A DNA stretch of 64,000 bases from Megalobrama amblycephala (taxonomy: Eukaryota > Chordata > Actinopteri > Cypriniformes > Xenocyprididae). The position numbers and the translations under genes were made by a program. This document shows, piece after piece, positions 25,812-37,276 of this stretch (the stretch's first letter is position 1; each line of letters starts with the position of its first letter). The notes beneath the pieces were generated by a model. The model ran no database searches. It was not told the DNA's origin and saw only the letters and a list, made by a program, of their open reading frames with translations. The stretch spans positions 24,368,226 through 24,432,225 of the forward strand of contig NC_063052.1 of assembly GCF_018812025.1 (NCBI RefSeq). The letters are read 5' to 3'.

Positions 25812-26084
25812 CACCACAGTGATGGTGATTGGGAGCAGCAGAGATTGGTGGGGTTTTGTGCTTCTGGCGATCAGGATGACAATACTGAAAGTGTTTATCG
25901 GCTGATGCTAGATGCTGATGAATCTACGCCTACGCAGATCGAATATAACCCCAATCAGACCACCGGTTTCAACAAAACATTTCTGTCAAAAACTTCACCC
26001 CTCATTTATAGAGAGTTTAATCTCTCTCTTAAACAACGATTAGATACTGAAGAAGTGCTGCGTTGTGTGTGGAGAGAGAGATAA
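25812..26084 (+). CDS. candidate terminal exon of an unassigned gene
   Basis: The frame runs from an acceptor-like site (GGCACCACAG|TGATGG, or the earlier GGGTTTAG at about 25803) to TAA at 26082-26084. It reads DGDWEQQRLVGFCASGDQ... and ends ...RLDTEEVLRCVWRER. About 90 residues, acidic in the first half (DQDDNTESVYRLMLDADEST) and basic at the end. No in-frame ATG near its 5' end supports it as a separate gene, so an upstream exon such as 24776-24993 would be needed. Joining the two works in phase only with the weaker acceptor at 25803. I do not recognise the protein. A degraded gene is an alternative. Confidence 0.3.
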   Translation, partial: HHSDGDWEQQRLVGFCASGDQDDNTESVYRLMLDADESTPTQIEYNPNQTTGFNKTFLSKTSPLIYREFNLSLKQRLDTEEVLRCVWRER

Positions 26085-26133
26085 AGACAACCGTTAAGCA
26101 TCTGGCCAGGTTAGGTACATCATCTACCCTTAA

Positions 26134-26440
26134 AGGGTAAGTTCACCCAAAAATGAAAATTCTGTCATTAATTACTCACCCTCATGTCATCCCACACCCA
26201 TAAGACCTTGCTTTATAATATTAAGGTTTAACCACTGTAGTCACATAAACTGTTTAAATATGTTTTTAGTAGCTTTCTGGGCATTGAAAAAGGGAGTGTT
26301 ATTGCTAGCGATGCAGGGCTTACTGAGCCATCGTATTTTATCAAAAACATCTTAATTTGTGTTCCGAAGATGAACGAAAGTCTTACAGGTGTGGAACGAC
26401 ATTAGGGTGAGTAATTAATGACATCATTTTACCTAACCCT
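26134..26440. mobile_element. TTAA-flanked 'AGGGTWAGTTCACCC' element, short copy
   Basis: Ends AGGGTAAGTTCACCC and ACCTAACCCT, flanked by TTAA at 26130-26133 and 26441-26444. 307 bp, an internally rearranged relative of the 17287 copy. Confidence 0.82.
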
Positions 26441-26620
26441 TTAATCTTTCAAACAAGTGGCCCATATTAGAGGAAATATAAACATGGTTGTATCCAGCTC
26501 TTATGCACCAATGACCTTATATTGTATGACCTTATATATGACCCATATTGTTGGTTTAACAAATCATTCCATTTCATCAACAAATTCCGTTCACAATAGG
26601 ATTTTTTTTAAAAACAAACA

Positions 26621-26626
26621 TTTATT
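26621..26626 (-). terminator. snx10: possible snx10 poly(A) signal
   Basis: AATAAA on the minus strand (TTTATT on plus), about 730 bp beyond the snx10 stop codon. Other AATAAA matches occur nearby, so the site used is uncertain. Confidence 0.35.
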
Positions 26627-27036
26627 CATCACTCAACACTAAATAAATCACAATAAAAATGTTCTTAAAACACTCTTTCCTCAAACATTTACAATCTTCA
26701 GCTATGTTAATATAATAAGATTTTCTAAGAAATAAAGTAATAAGTGATATTTAACTTACTGTTATGGTTTTAAAATCTGATAAACTAAAGCACATCTGTA
26801 CAGAAGAAAACGCTGAAGGTATTTAAAAAACTTTTTTGTCAGGCACACATTAAACACATACAGTGGACACCGGAATGACATCAAGAAAAACATTTATAAT
26901 GATGCTTAACTTTGTAATTCATACTGTCATTCACTCCTGTCCATTTACTCCTCTTTTTTTTTTTTTCCAGGTCAGCTCTTCAGTTAAGGAGGATGATTTA
27001 ATATGATGACCACAGGATATGAAATAAAGAAATATT

Positions 27037-27041
<5 letters not shown>

Positions 27042-27122
<81 letters not shown>
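27042..27122. repeat. (TA)n microsatellite
   Basis: About 40 TA units in the probable snx10 3' UTR or flank. A second TA/GT array lies at 27278-27319. Confidence 0.95.
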
Positions 27123-27125
<3 letters not shown>

Positions 27126-27274
27126 AGAGAGAGATATTAAAAGAAGACATCAAACAACATGAACATGAAAACACACAAACATGACATGTAATAAAACAAT
27201 CAAGACCTTTTTTCACTCATTATCCATCCAAATATAACTCTGGAGGCTGTAAACAGTAACTGGGACTCTCTTTG

Positions 27275-27322
<48 letters not shown>

Positions 27323-27354
27323 ACATCTCTTTAGTTCATATAACTGAGTGCATG

Positions 27355-27523
27355 TCAAGGGTGCACATGCTGCGGGTTGCTAGGAGATGAAGACAGGCTG
27401 CTGAAGAGTTCTGCCTCAGGGGTCGTGGTTTGAAATTCATGGGCAAAGCTCTCACTATGGGACAAGTCTTCTTCAACAGGTGTAGCAGGTCCTATACTAT
27501 TACCCAAGCCAGAGGATGTTGTA
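27355..27523 (-). CDS. snx10: snx10 last coding exon
   Basis: Acceptor TTTTATTTTGCAG just above 27523. Encodes the Ser/Thr/Glu-rich tail ending in PQHVHP and TGA at 27355-27357. Confidence 0.9.
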
Positions 27524-30500
27524 CTGCAAAATAAAATAAATGCCATACAAAAATCAATCAGACATGAATATGTTGCACATCACAATTTTTGTGTACATGT
27601 ATTCAGTGTAATGACTATATACATTACTTGAATCAATCTACATATTTAAATGCCCCTCTTATTTATTAAATGGCAAAATGTCTCTCTCAACATTTACTAT
27701 GTATAAATGGTAATAATGTTCTACCATGGCATTATAGATGAATAAAACATTTAGCACGCCAAACCGGTCTCGTTTGAGAAATTTACCTAAAAATCTAAAT
27801 AACACTAGAGAAGTTTACGATATAGTGAGACAGGGGCACACACCTGTCACAGTCTGAGTCACAGGATGTTTTGCAGTCTTCTTCTTGATGCTGTTCCTCT
27901 GGAGGGAAGCGTGCTTCACCAATACATCGCTGTATTGCCTGTGCGACGGTGTAATGCGTCAGTCCACGTGCACACGCATCCATTTTTGCAATGCTCAGTT
28001 GTGACTGCAAGAACAGGTGCAGTCGACTGTCTGACAGCAGTAATGGTGTCTGTAGAACCCTATAAACACAAACAATTAAATAAAACTACATGAAGTATAA
28101 TGACTTTTAGAAATTGGTGATGAGGCTATTTAAAGAAACAAAAAAATACACTGCCTTTGATGACTTAAAAATTTGACAAAGAATAAATATTAAAAAAATA
28201 ATAATAAAAAGGTATCCAATAATGCTATAGACCACTTTGGAGCAGACGTCACAATTACGTCACTTGCAGCTGCGCGCATACTGGTTGCAGAAAAATAGTT
28301 GAAGCTATTGAAGAAAAATGTGAAAAAATCCACAGAATAAGAGAAAAATGTTTTGTTGTGCCTCTGGATGTTGGAATCGGAATGCAAAAAATATAGTCTT
28401 CATTTTTAAAGAAAACCATCGTTGAAAACGTAATTTGAAGATAAACAGAGACGTTTCACAGACTGGATTGATGACACCTGCAAGGATTAGTCTACTATTA
28501 AAGCAGGAATTTGATGTAAACAGTAAGTCTCTACATAAAATTCACATATGCAGTTCAGAGGACATACATACATACAGCATGAAACAATTATAATTAAAAT
28601 AATATCCATAGAATTTAAATATAAAATTTAAACCTATAATATTTTACATAGATAACTTTTAAACATAATAGTTTTTATTTCACAATTCTGACTTTTTTTT
28701 CTCTTGCATTTGCGTGTTTATTACTCCCAGTTCGGACTTTATAACTCGCAATAGTGAGTTTATTTCACAGTTCTGAGGGGGGAAAAGTCAGAATTGCGGG
28801 ATAAATTGCAATTCAGAAAAGACAGAATAACGAGTATATCTCACAAGTTTTATTTTGTAAGAAATGTGATATGTAAACTCAGATTTGCGAGAAATAAAAG
28901 TCAGAATTGTGAGATATAAACTCGAAATTAACTTTTTTTATTCTTTTATTTCGTGGCTTCCATAGACTTCTACTGCTCAACTTTCATTTTCTGCAACCAG
29001 CTAGGCTCCGCCCACAAAAAACGTCATCGCTGTTTGCAAACACCAAATTGGTCTATACAATAAAACACTGTCAAATGCTTTACTATCTATTTTAATTTCT
29101 ATATTATCTATACTATTAAATATTGGACAAATATATACTATATGTCTGGAAAAAATGCTTTTGGTTAGAGTAAAAAATATTTACTCTATCTAAAGGATTG
29201 ATGGGAATGTGTCTCTTTACAGTAGCCACTAGATGGCAAAAATACTGCATTTCCTTCTTGTCTAATATAGAATAGACATGACATAATTACTGAATTAAAT
29301 TTTAATCAAGTTTATCATAAATGATGACCAAAAACTTGAAGTGACTGAAGAAACTCACGCCTCAAGAAACTGTTGCAGCCCCTGCATCCGTTGAGTGATC
29401 TGGATGTCGTTATTGAGATTGAAGAAAGGATTCCAGGGAGGGAGTTTAGGTAACTCTCTACAGAAACAAAAGACATGTTGCAAAGAAAGGGAGAGATTAC
29501 ACTAATTTCATTAACAACAAATTTTATGCATGCAGTGACTTTATAAGACCCTTAAAGGTGCAATATGTAAGATTTCTGTCGGCTAGAGTCTATTTCATAA
29601 CAAAGGCGTAGATTGATGACGGCAAGTTTGAGCGCAGAATCTTGGGACATGTGGTCTTTACATCACAGCTGGTGGAAACAATCAGGATAGGACTCAGAAA
29701 GAAATCATGTTCATGGATGTGATTATTAATGTTACTGTAGTATGAAGCAGAGCAGGACCGAGTGTTGTGGGAGCTGAACGAGGCCGCTGGAGCGATTGCG
29801 TAACACACGCCTCACGAGGAGCGGAACTTTTATTATGCCACAGTCATCGGCGCCATTTCCACTTTTCCGGTTATGAGTATAATGTAACACAGCTCTGTTT
29901 AACATATTAGATACATTTGAGAGTGTTGAAAATTATGCTATAATGTTACTTCTGTGCGTTCGCTCGGCGGCTGCTGAGAGACACTTGTTTGAGACACTGC
30001 AGTAAGATAAATCGATTTTAGAATATCATATTAAATGCCGGATGGCTTGTGTTGATAAATGGCATGCAATTAATTTTAAAACATATTGTATGATGGAGAA
30101 AATTATGTATTACTGTTACTAAAAATAAAGCTGCATCTGATTATGCTATGTTAGCTACTTGACAAAATAGTGTTTTTCTCTGAGGCATGGTAAAGCATGG
30201 TACTCGCAAAAAAAAAAAAAAAAAAAAATCAAGAAAATTAGATTTAAACAATAAGACTAAATGTGTTGAGCTATATAACAATGATTAGTTTTCTGTCTAT
30301 AAATGTAACCAAACAGTTGTTCCCTTGTCTATTAAAACGTAAATATTAAAGAGTCTTTGGTGTTTCCATGGTTTTTACAAAATAAAACCGGAAACCGAGG
30401 GTAATGCGGGTATGACGCAATTGACAGGCGAGTCCTCGCATGTCCCGGAGCCTTGGTTAAAATTGGTTAAAAATGTTCTCACGATTTACAAATAGTTGGA

Positions 30501-33286
30501 AACATTTGGGATATTTTAAGTACTCAAGTGAACAAAATATATAATACTGGCCTAGTGGTTTTTGGATATTTTACTGCAAAAATCTTACATATTGCACCTT
30601 TAATAAGACCAAATGACCACACAATACTTTTTTTCTGCTTTATTTTTATTTAAAATAAAAATATAATATTGTATTCCCTAGAGTGTTAAATCCTCAAATG
30701 TACTTACATGAGCAGAGCGTTGTTCTGTAGTTTCTGCCGCAACCAAACAAACTCACTATACCTCCTCCTCACACAAGAGGTCTTCTTCCGGAAACACATA
30801 CTATTGGTCTGTAATTAAGAAGAATATATCAAATGTTCTCATTGGTAAACATGTTGCGATGGCAAAAAAATATGCACAGACAGAGAGCAAACATCCATAA
30901 GAAAATCAAGTTGTCTGATCAACAACATTCCCCAGTAACAACAAGTGCAATATAAACATGTGGGTACTGCACTCACATGAAGACAGATCTCATAGCTGAT
31001 GTACGCGTGCCAGAAATCCTCCTTGTGTACCTGAGGATCTCGTACCCATACACTTACAAACTCCTGCAACAAGAGAAACAGTCAGTGTTAAGTGTTTACG
31101 ATCACTGAAGTGTTTCAAATCAAACAAGGAAGTGACTCAGCAGAAAGTGTGCTTCATTTTTTTTCTATTATGAGTTACAGTTTTACCCTTTTTTAAGATA
31201 AGTGTTGATTCAGATCCTGCCCTTTCATCCACATTTTACACTAACTGGAGTTTTGTAGGGTATTTTGCACCTCTTTGTTTGTAATGTGCAATTGGAATTT
31301 TTCAAAACAATACACTTTGTTGCATCACAGCCAACAAATCCATTTGAGGTCAAACAGAACTTCCCTATACATTTTAGACATTTCAAAAGGTTTTTACTGG
31401 AACTTCCTGGCAAAATGACAATTTCCTTTAACCAACATGTACAAGTCATATCAATGATCTAGGGTTAGTTCACTCAAAAATGAAAATTCTGTTATTAATT
31501 ACTCACTTCATGTCTTTCCATGTTCAGAACACAAATTAAGATATTTTTGACGTCAGAACAATTTCTGACGTAAAACCTGGAAGCGCTGAATGTAAACAGT
31601 GTATGAGAATGACACAGAAGAAAAGATATCATTGAATAAAGTCTTTATTTTTGTTTTGTTTTTGCGCACAAAAAGTATCGTCGCTTCATAAAATTAAGGT
31701 TGAACCGCTGAACCGACTTTTTTTAACAATGTCTTTAGTACCTTTCTGTACCTTGAAAGTGGTGGTTAAATTGCCATCTATGGACGAGTCATATAGCCTA
31801 CCTCTTGGATTTTATCAAAAAATATCTTAATCTGTGTTCCAAAGTGTGGAACGATATGAAGGAGAGTAATTAAAAGTCCCGTTTTTCGTGGTTTTTTGAA
31901 GCTTTGATTGTGTTTATAGTGTGCAATATAACGTGTTCATGTTTCGCGTGTAAAAAAACACAGTATTTTTCACATAATTTACTTATCTGTATACCGCTGT
32001 TTCCACTGTCATAAAAACGGGCTGATGACTTCCTTGTTCTATGAAGTCCCTCCTTCAGAAATACGTAACGAGTTCTGATTGTGCCAGCGGTTCCTGTGTT
32101 GTGATTCGACAGCTCTGAGCGCACCGTGCCCGGAAAAGTCACGCCTCTTACCATAACGTGGAGATGCATGCGCTCAGTGTTATTGTAAACATGTCTTTTA
32201 ATTTTACCCTATCAATTTGAGCCGGAATCAGACCCGGTGATTGGACTGCGGGATGAAAATAACAGCGTTTTGACGACATGGCGACAAACACACTACAAAC
32301 GCAACTCTTGTGTATTCCTGTGGGCGGAGGTTAGTCAAAAAACTGTTTTAGTGACGTCATTAAAGAAGGAAGTAGAGGGATGTAGTCCAAACTGGCCGTT
32401 CGATGTAGGCGACTTATGTTAAATAAAATATCTCGCTTGGCATTGAACTTTGAGCTTTAAAATTTTACAGATTTTATTTATACTCTAACAACAACATTAC
32501 ACACTAACTAAAGTTTGAAACATGGGATCACGAAGAACGGGACCTTTAATGACAGAAATTTCATTTTTGGGTGAACTGACCCTTTAACGAAGCACATACA
32601 AAAGACAGTGGAAGAATACAGAAGTTTGTTGCGTATAACCCATATTGCACCTGATCATATAGTCATTCATTATAAATTATAAAAAAATAGGAGAGCCATT
32701 ATTTTTAAATAAACATATCCCAAAATATAAATAATTTTTATGCAAGTTAGCCTTTATAGTATTGCATGGTTGTGAATAGAAATTTGATAAACAAATGAAA
32801 CAGAAATAATGTCAACTGCAGCCAATGGAATTTTGTGCTGCCAGTTTCCTCTTGAAAAACTCCAGACAAAAGGCCTGATGCAATTTTAGTTCAGTAATTA
32901 AATATTTGTTTCCACTAAAGAGGCTTTCACTTTCTTTCTCTCATACAATGATCAAGTGATCATTGAACTAAACAGGCATTGGGAAAAAAGTAACTAGTTA
33001 AATGCTTCAAATATCAACATTTAATTTTATCAAAATAAAATAGTCTATTTGAGTAGAATTAATTTGTATTTGAATATAATTTTGCACAGTCACAAGATGA
33101 GACGTAATGCTTTACTGATTTTAAAGCCATGGTTTCATTATCAAAAAAAACAACAAAAAACCCCCAAAAACAATCAGCTATGTAGATAAAAATAGCTGAG
33201 TCACAGAGTGAAACTGTTGATGAACATGAAATGTAAAGAAAAAGAAAAAAGACACTGACCTTCTTCACAAAGCATGCATTTTCCAT
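27355..33286 (-). CDS. snx10: sorting nexin 10 (PX-domain endosomal protein)
   Basis: Six exons, start to stop: 33286-33260, 31063-30977, 30808-30708, 29457-29359, 28059-27844, 27523-27355. All introns are GT-AG, phases match, and the total is 699 nt or 232 aa (human SNX10 is 201). Exons 2-5 give the PX domain: [27 protein letters not shown], then [17 protein letters not shown], the basic PI3P-binding stretch, then [16 protein letters not shown]. The tail has [16 protein letters not shown], matching the Ser-rich SNX10 tail rather than SNX11. SNX10 binds PI3P on endosomes and is known for V-ATPase trafficking, ciliogenesis and osteoclast function. The start codon used here (MENACFVKK) lies 13 nt inside its exon; a longer N-terminus is possible through the exon at 37113-37276. 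It lies downstream of cbx3 in the same direction. The paralogue (snx10a or snx10b) is not resolved. Confidence 0.93.
27844..28059 (-). CDS. snx10: snx10 exon: end of PX domain and acidic linker
   Basis: Encodes [18 protein letters not shown] through CDSDCD. Acceptor TTTATAG and donor ACAG|GTGTGTG. Confidence 0.93.
28225..29057. mobile_element. DNA element in snx10 intron, possible THAP remnant
   Basis: Opposing ends 'tatagaccactttgg' and 'caaattggtctata'. On the plus strand at 28349 a short frame reads [15 protein letters not shown], resembling the start of a THAP zinc finger (the DNA-binding domain of P-like and Kolobok transposases), then stops. The second half is made of 'gtcagaattgtgagat'-like repeats. 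The THAP reading is tentative. Confidence 0.5.
29226..29237 (+). promoter_or_regulatory. CTCF core motif match
   Basis: CCACTAGATGGC matches CCASYAGRKGGC at all positions, in forward orientation, within a snx10 intron. Confidence 0.4.
29359..29457 (-). CDS. snx10: snx10 exon: PX domain, middle
   Basis: Encodes [17 protein letters not shown] through QGLQQFLEA. Acceptor TTTCTGTAG, donor GGC|GTGAGT. Confidence 0.93.
29556..30599. mobile_element. TTAA-flanked 1-kb DNA element in snx10 intron
   Basis: Ends AGGTGCAATATGTAAGATTT and its complement, flanked by TTAA at 29552-29555 and 30600-30603. 1044 bp, with no transposase frame. Same terminal type as the AGGTCCCG family, so probably Kolobok-like. 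Confidence 0.85.
30708..30808 (-). CDS. snx10: snx10 exon: PI3P-binding segment of PX domain
   Basis: Encodes [20 protein letters not shown] onward to QNNALL. Acceptor TTAATTACAG, donor CTCAT|GTAAGT. Confidence 0.95.
30977..31063 (-). CDS. snx10: snx10 exon: start of PX domain
   Basis: 29 codons, [20 protein letters not shown] through EICLH, phase 0 at both ends. Acceptor TTGTTGCAG, donor CAT|GTGAGT. Confidence 0.95.
31461..32583. mobile_element. 'AGGGTTAGTTCACCC' element split by a younger insertion
   Basis: Left end AGGGTTAGTTCACTC at 31461 and right end GGGTGAACTGACCCT at about 32569-32583. Interrupted at a TTAA by the element at 31874-32545. It lies in the snx10 intron. Confidence 0.85.
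31874..32545. mobile_element. TTAA-flanked non-autonomous DNA transposon, copy 2
   Basis: Near-identical to 9459-10133, with only small indels and substitutions. Flanked by TTAA at 31870-31873 and 32546-32549. The surrounding older element supplies the pre-insertion site: related copies read GTAATTAATGACA uninterrupted here, so the TTAA duplication is demonstrated rather than assumed. Confidence 0.9.
32584..33259. other. snx10 intron sequence
   Basis: AT-rich intronic DNA with no further element recognised. Confidence 0.5.
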
Positions 33287-33299
33287 CTCAGAGATTTGA
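33260..33299 (-). CDS. snx10: snx10 exon carrying the short-form start codon
   Basis: Acceptor TTTTTCCAG above 33299, then 13 nt, ATG at 33286-33284, MENACFVKK, donor AAG|GTCAGT. The 13 nt before the ATG are open in frame (Q I S E after a split Ser codon), so the exon can also continue an upstream coding exon. Confidence 0.8.
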
Positions 33300-33913
33300 C
33301 TGGAAAAAGAAAGAGACTGATTTTGAGTGATTAAACATTTTAGTATTTGGATTTTTTGGGTTCTTTTGGACTAAGACTAGAGGAAAAAATAACTACTAAC
33401 AAGTTGTATAGTGTTATAATTGTGATTCATCTGTTAAATCAATGTGCTACTAAACACTTCATTGAAGTGATTAAGCAGCAATGCTGACATTTCATAACTG
33501 AGCAGGGTAGCAGGTCCCAGTGAGGAATGGGCTAATGTCAGACATTAAAACAATAAATTAATCTTATGTTACAGCAAACACAGATATTCCTTTATACTCT
33601 TTTAATTAATTTAGACTTTGTTTTGCTGTATATGCTTAATAATAGCATGCCGCCTAAGAGAGAATTGTCTAATGTGAATTATAAAGCGGATCACTTTCCC
33701 TTTTTTGTGCATACTAAAATGGACATCCCATCAGAATTAGCCCAAACAAACATGCCATCAGTGACGTTCATTCATACTCAAACTAATTCACTATGACGAT
33801 AACTTAATTACTCGAGTTGAATAGGAAACCCAGACTAACTGGCCAGCAGACAGCGAGTTACCCTAAGAACCCTGGACTGAAGTTGGTTCATGGCTTCCCT
33901 GACCTTTTGGTAC

Positions 33914-34031
<118 letters not shown>

Positions 34032-34360
34032 TTACAACCAAGGCTGGAAACTTTCAATGAACTGCGCAAAAAGATCAAAGAATAGTTTTAACAAGTCAAA
34101 GAACTTTTTAAGAAAAGAAATCACACGTGGTGGCATTAAATTTTAAAGAGAAAAATAAACTGCAGTGTGAAAAAAATAACCATTCCGCGGTGATGTTCTG
34201 TTTGAAAATCTCGCTGAACGCTAGAACTGTAACGTTACTCCACAAACGTTTTCTGCGGTTTCTCTACTCTACTGTTTTGTTAACATTCATTATAGTAAAG
34301 CCTATGTTTACATATAATTTCATGTTATATACACTGAGATACATTATTTGTTATTCTCAC

Positions 34361-34530
34361 CTTTTCTGTCGTGTTTTATGTAAGCCTCGGTGTTTTGTTA
34401 CTCTTCCGCCGCTCTCCAGGTGCTCCTGAAACTGGTGTGATTAAAACTGGCTGCAAGTTCGCGTGTGGGGAAATCCAAGTGTTTTTTTTTTCTTGACTTT
34501 CAGAGTTTGATGTGCGCGTGCGCGGATCTC
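34361..34530 (-). promoter_or_regulatory. snx10: candidate snx10 promoter and 5' non-coding exon
   Basis: CpG-enriched patch in AT-rich DNA with an NRF1-like site TGCGCGTGCGCG at 34513-34524. On the minus strand a good donor (GAAAAG|GTGAGA, exon edge 34361) could join a 5' UTR exon to the coding exon at 33299, giving the MENACFVKK form. The transcription start is not determined. Confidence 0.4.
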
Positions 34531-35690
34531 ACTGTGAAAATACTTCTTAGTAGCCTACCTAGACTACGTTTATTGTTTATCAGCAGGTGCTTCAACAACG
34601 GTATTATTACAGATAAAATGTAAATATTACATAATATGTGCGTTGTTAGCCTATTGATTTGGGAAAATTATGTAGCCTACAAACCACTATCAGTGACCGA
34701 TTTGCCTATAACAAGGAAAGTAAAATTCTAGAATAATTATAGGTGAGAAATGTTCCATGGAACTACGGTATCATTTGTCAGTTCATATCTAACAGGTTTA
34801 CTTGCTTTTTTGAAATAAATGATGAACTAACATGCACAATGATAAGCTCCCTCCCTAATACACCCAGAACCTATTACTGGAACAAAGTTGCAAAAATAGG
34901 TCATTGACATCATGATTTAACTATATTAACATAGAAACAAATGACCCCCTACATGTTTCCAACTTCCTAATTCCAGTTGGTATTTAGATGTGTATTAGAT
35001 TTGTGATGCTTTGGCCAGGCTATATCCTTCTTTGCAAACTAAATGGGACATTGACAGTAAAGCCACAAACCATAACCGTTATTACACATGCAAAGTCAAT
35101 CATAGCCAATCATAATAGAGATCATTTACATGTAGAAATATTAAACAGGCTGGTATAGAAGCAAAAAATAGCCAGTAATAATAATAAAAAAAATCTTGTA
35201 AGGAGAAATAAGTATGTATCTTTTACCGTTTCAGTTTCATTTTTAAAATCTAACAAAATGTTCCAGAATTTAGGAAGCCATGACAGTCACCACATGTGTG
35301 GTCTGTGGGTGAGATAGATAACAGCATCTATCTCAGCATCTCTCTTTACTGTGGTATGTGGACAGGGCATGTTGCCACAAGACCCAACATTTTCAATTAT
35401 CGGTGAGTCATTTTCAACATATATGGATATAATTGCCAAAAGTTCCAAACTGAGAAGAAAGCTTGCTTATTTTGCAAAACTATTCTCCAGACAAAAAATA
35501 CAAATAATTTATATTTATTTAGCTAGTCTCAACAAAAATAAACCATCAAAATATTTTTTTATGTGGAGTTTAGGTATTTACTATAATGTAAACAAATATT
35601 TGTTTTATAATGACATATTTCAGTATGCATATTTAATGTATTACAGAAAGGAACTTCTTAGTTAATAGGTGAATGTATATCAAAGACATT
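34531..35690. other. gene-free stretch
   Basis: AT-rich DNA. The ORF at 35351-35665 lacks any recognisable motif. Confidence 0.5.
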
Positions 35691-36103
35691 TGTGACCCTG
35701 GACCACAAAACCAGACATAAGGGTCAATTTTTTTGAAATTGAGATTTATACATCATATGAAAGCTGAATAAATAAGCTTTCCATTGATGTATGGTTCGTT
35801 AGGATAGGGCAATATTTGGCCTGAGATACAAGTATTTGAAAAAAATCTAAATATTGAGAAAATCACCTTTAAATTTGTCCAAATGAAGTCCTTAGCAATG
35901 CATATCCACTCACAAAAATATATTTTTGATATATTTATGGTAGGAAATTTATAAAATATCTTCATGGAACATGATCTTTACTTAATATCCTAATGATTTT
36001 TGGCATAAAAAAATCGATAATTTTGACCCATACAATGTAATGTTGGCTATTGCTACAAATATACCCGTGCGACTTATGACTGGTTTTGTGATCCAGGGTC
36101 ACA
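35691..36103. mobile_element. DNA MITE with TGTGACCCTGG ends
   Basis: Ends TGTGACCCTGGACCACAAAA and its approximate complement (TTTTGTGATCCAGGGTCACA). About 413 bp with no coding capacity. Of a type common in zebrafish-like genomes. Confidence 0.8.
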
Positions 36104-36870
36104 TATGAAATAATATATGGTGTTCCTCAAGGATCAATTTCAAAAAAATTTGAAAATGAACAAAGATTAAAAACTAAAATTCTTATTGTGGGCCCAAAGC
36201 ATGAGAGGGAGAGAATAGGGCACCATGGCCCTGCAATCTAAGAAAGAAATAAAGAACTTGGATGTCATTTTGGACTGTGACCTGAGTTTTATATTCATAT
36301 TAATCAAAGGACAAAAACTTGTTTTTGTCATATGAGAAATATTGCCAGGATTCATCCTTTTTAATCTTTAAATGATGCAAAGAAATTAATTAATGCATTT
36401 ATCTTTTCTCGTCTTGATTATTATAATGCTATACTGGCTTGCATAAGGTTTGTATAGCTGCAATTGATACAAAATTCAGCAGCCAGAGTAATACAATAAA
36501 AGGAGAAAGAGTATATTACACCAATGGAATTAAATTGGTTTCCAGTTCACCAAAAGACTTATGGTTCTTTTATTAATTTATAAAACACTTTATAATCTGG
36601 CACCTTTATATATTACAGACTGTCTGTCAAGATAAGTTCCAAATCGTAGTTTAAAATTAAAATTAAAAATCCTGATAATTAAATAATTAAATAAAAATTC
36701 TGAAAATTAAAATTTACTGAAATTTACATTATACAGCAAATCTTAAAATTTGGTGGTGCATCTTTTAGCCACTATATGCTCCAAAATGTTGGAATTGTTT
36801 ACCAAATTAAGTGTAAGGGGCTTCTAGCATTCATATTTTTAAAAGGCAGGTTAAGACATATCTTTTTCAT
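36104..36870 (+). mobile_element. decayed L2-type LINE fragment
   Basis: Broken plus-strand frames show YGVPQGSI, LDVILDCDLSF, FSRLDYYNAILA, LQLIQNSAARVI and YITPMELNWFPVH in the order expected of an L2 reverse transcriptase from the YxDD-proximal region to the C-terminus. Many stops and indels show it is old. Confidence 0.75.
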
Positions 36871-37112
36871 ATTTTTTTATAATTAAAATCCAGGATTCGT
36901 TACATTGATTAGCTGATAGAATGCTAGAATGATTTAACATAAAAATGTATTATTCTTACCAATAGCACATTTACTGATGTAGTGGGCAGTATCAGGGATT
37001 TAAAAAAGATTGAAAGTTTAGAGGTTCTGTTTATTTTAGATATTTACACATTTATTAGCATATTTTATTTAGCTCAAATACAACACTTTCATCTTTAACA
37101 TATAGTTTTTAC

Positions 37113-37276
37113 CTTCCATCGTCTTGATCCTTGTCTTGATCCTCCATGTGTTGATGTGCTTGACTGGTTTTCAGTGGTTGGCTACTTGCAATATTCCCCT
37201 CTTCTGGTAAGAGCTGACTGCTCTGCTGCTCTCCATGATCCTCTGGTTCATTTGTTGACATTCTGCTATTCTTCAG
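37113..37276 (-). CDS. candidate upstream coding exon of snx10 (N-terminal extension)
   Basis: On the minus strand an acceptor (TTATTTTTCGTGCATAG) and donor (GGAAG|GTAAAA) bound an open exon. From ATG at 37261 it encodes 49 residues, MSTNEPEDHGEQQ...DQDKDQDDG, very rich in Gln, Asp, Glu and Ser and unlike chance ORFs here. The leftover AG joins the T of the 33299 exon to form Ser and reads straight through [14 protein letters not shown] into the PX domain, giving 286 aa. The phase match and composition support it. The 3.8-kb intron and lack of a known family counterpart argue caution. Confidence 0.42.

Noticed and set aside
1..26000. Search for skap2 exons, the gene expected next to snx10 on the HoxA side
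   Set aside because: No PH- or SH3-domain coding exon was recognised on either strand, so skap2 probably lies beyond the window.
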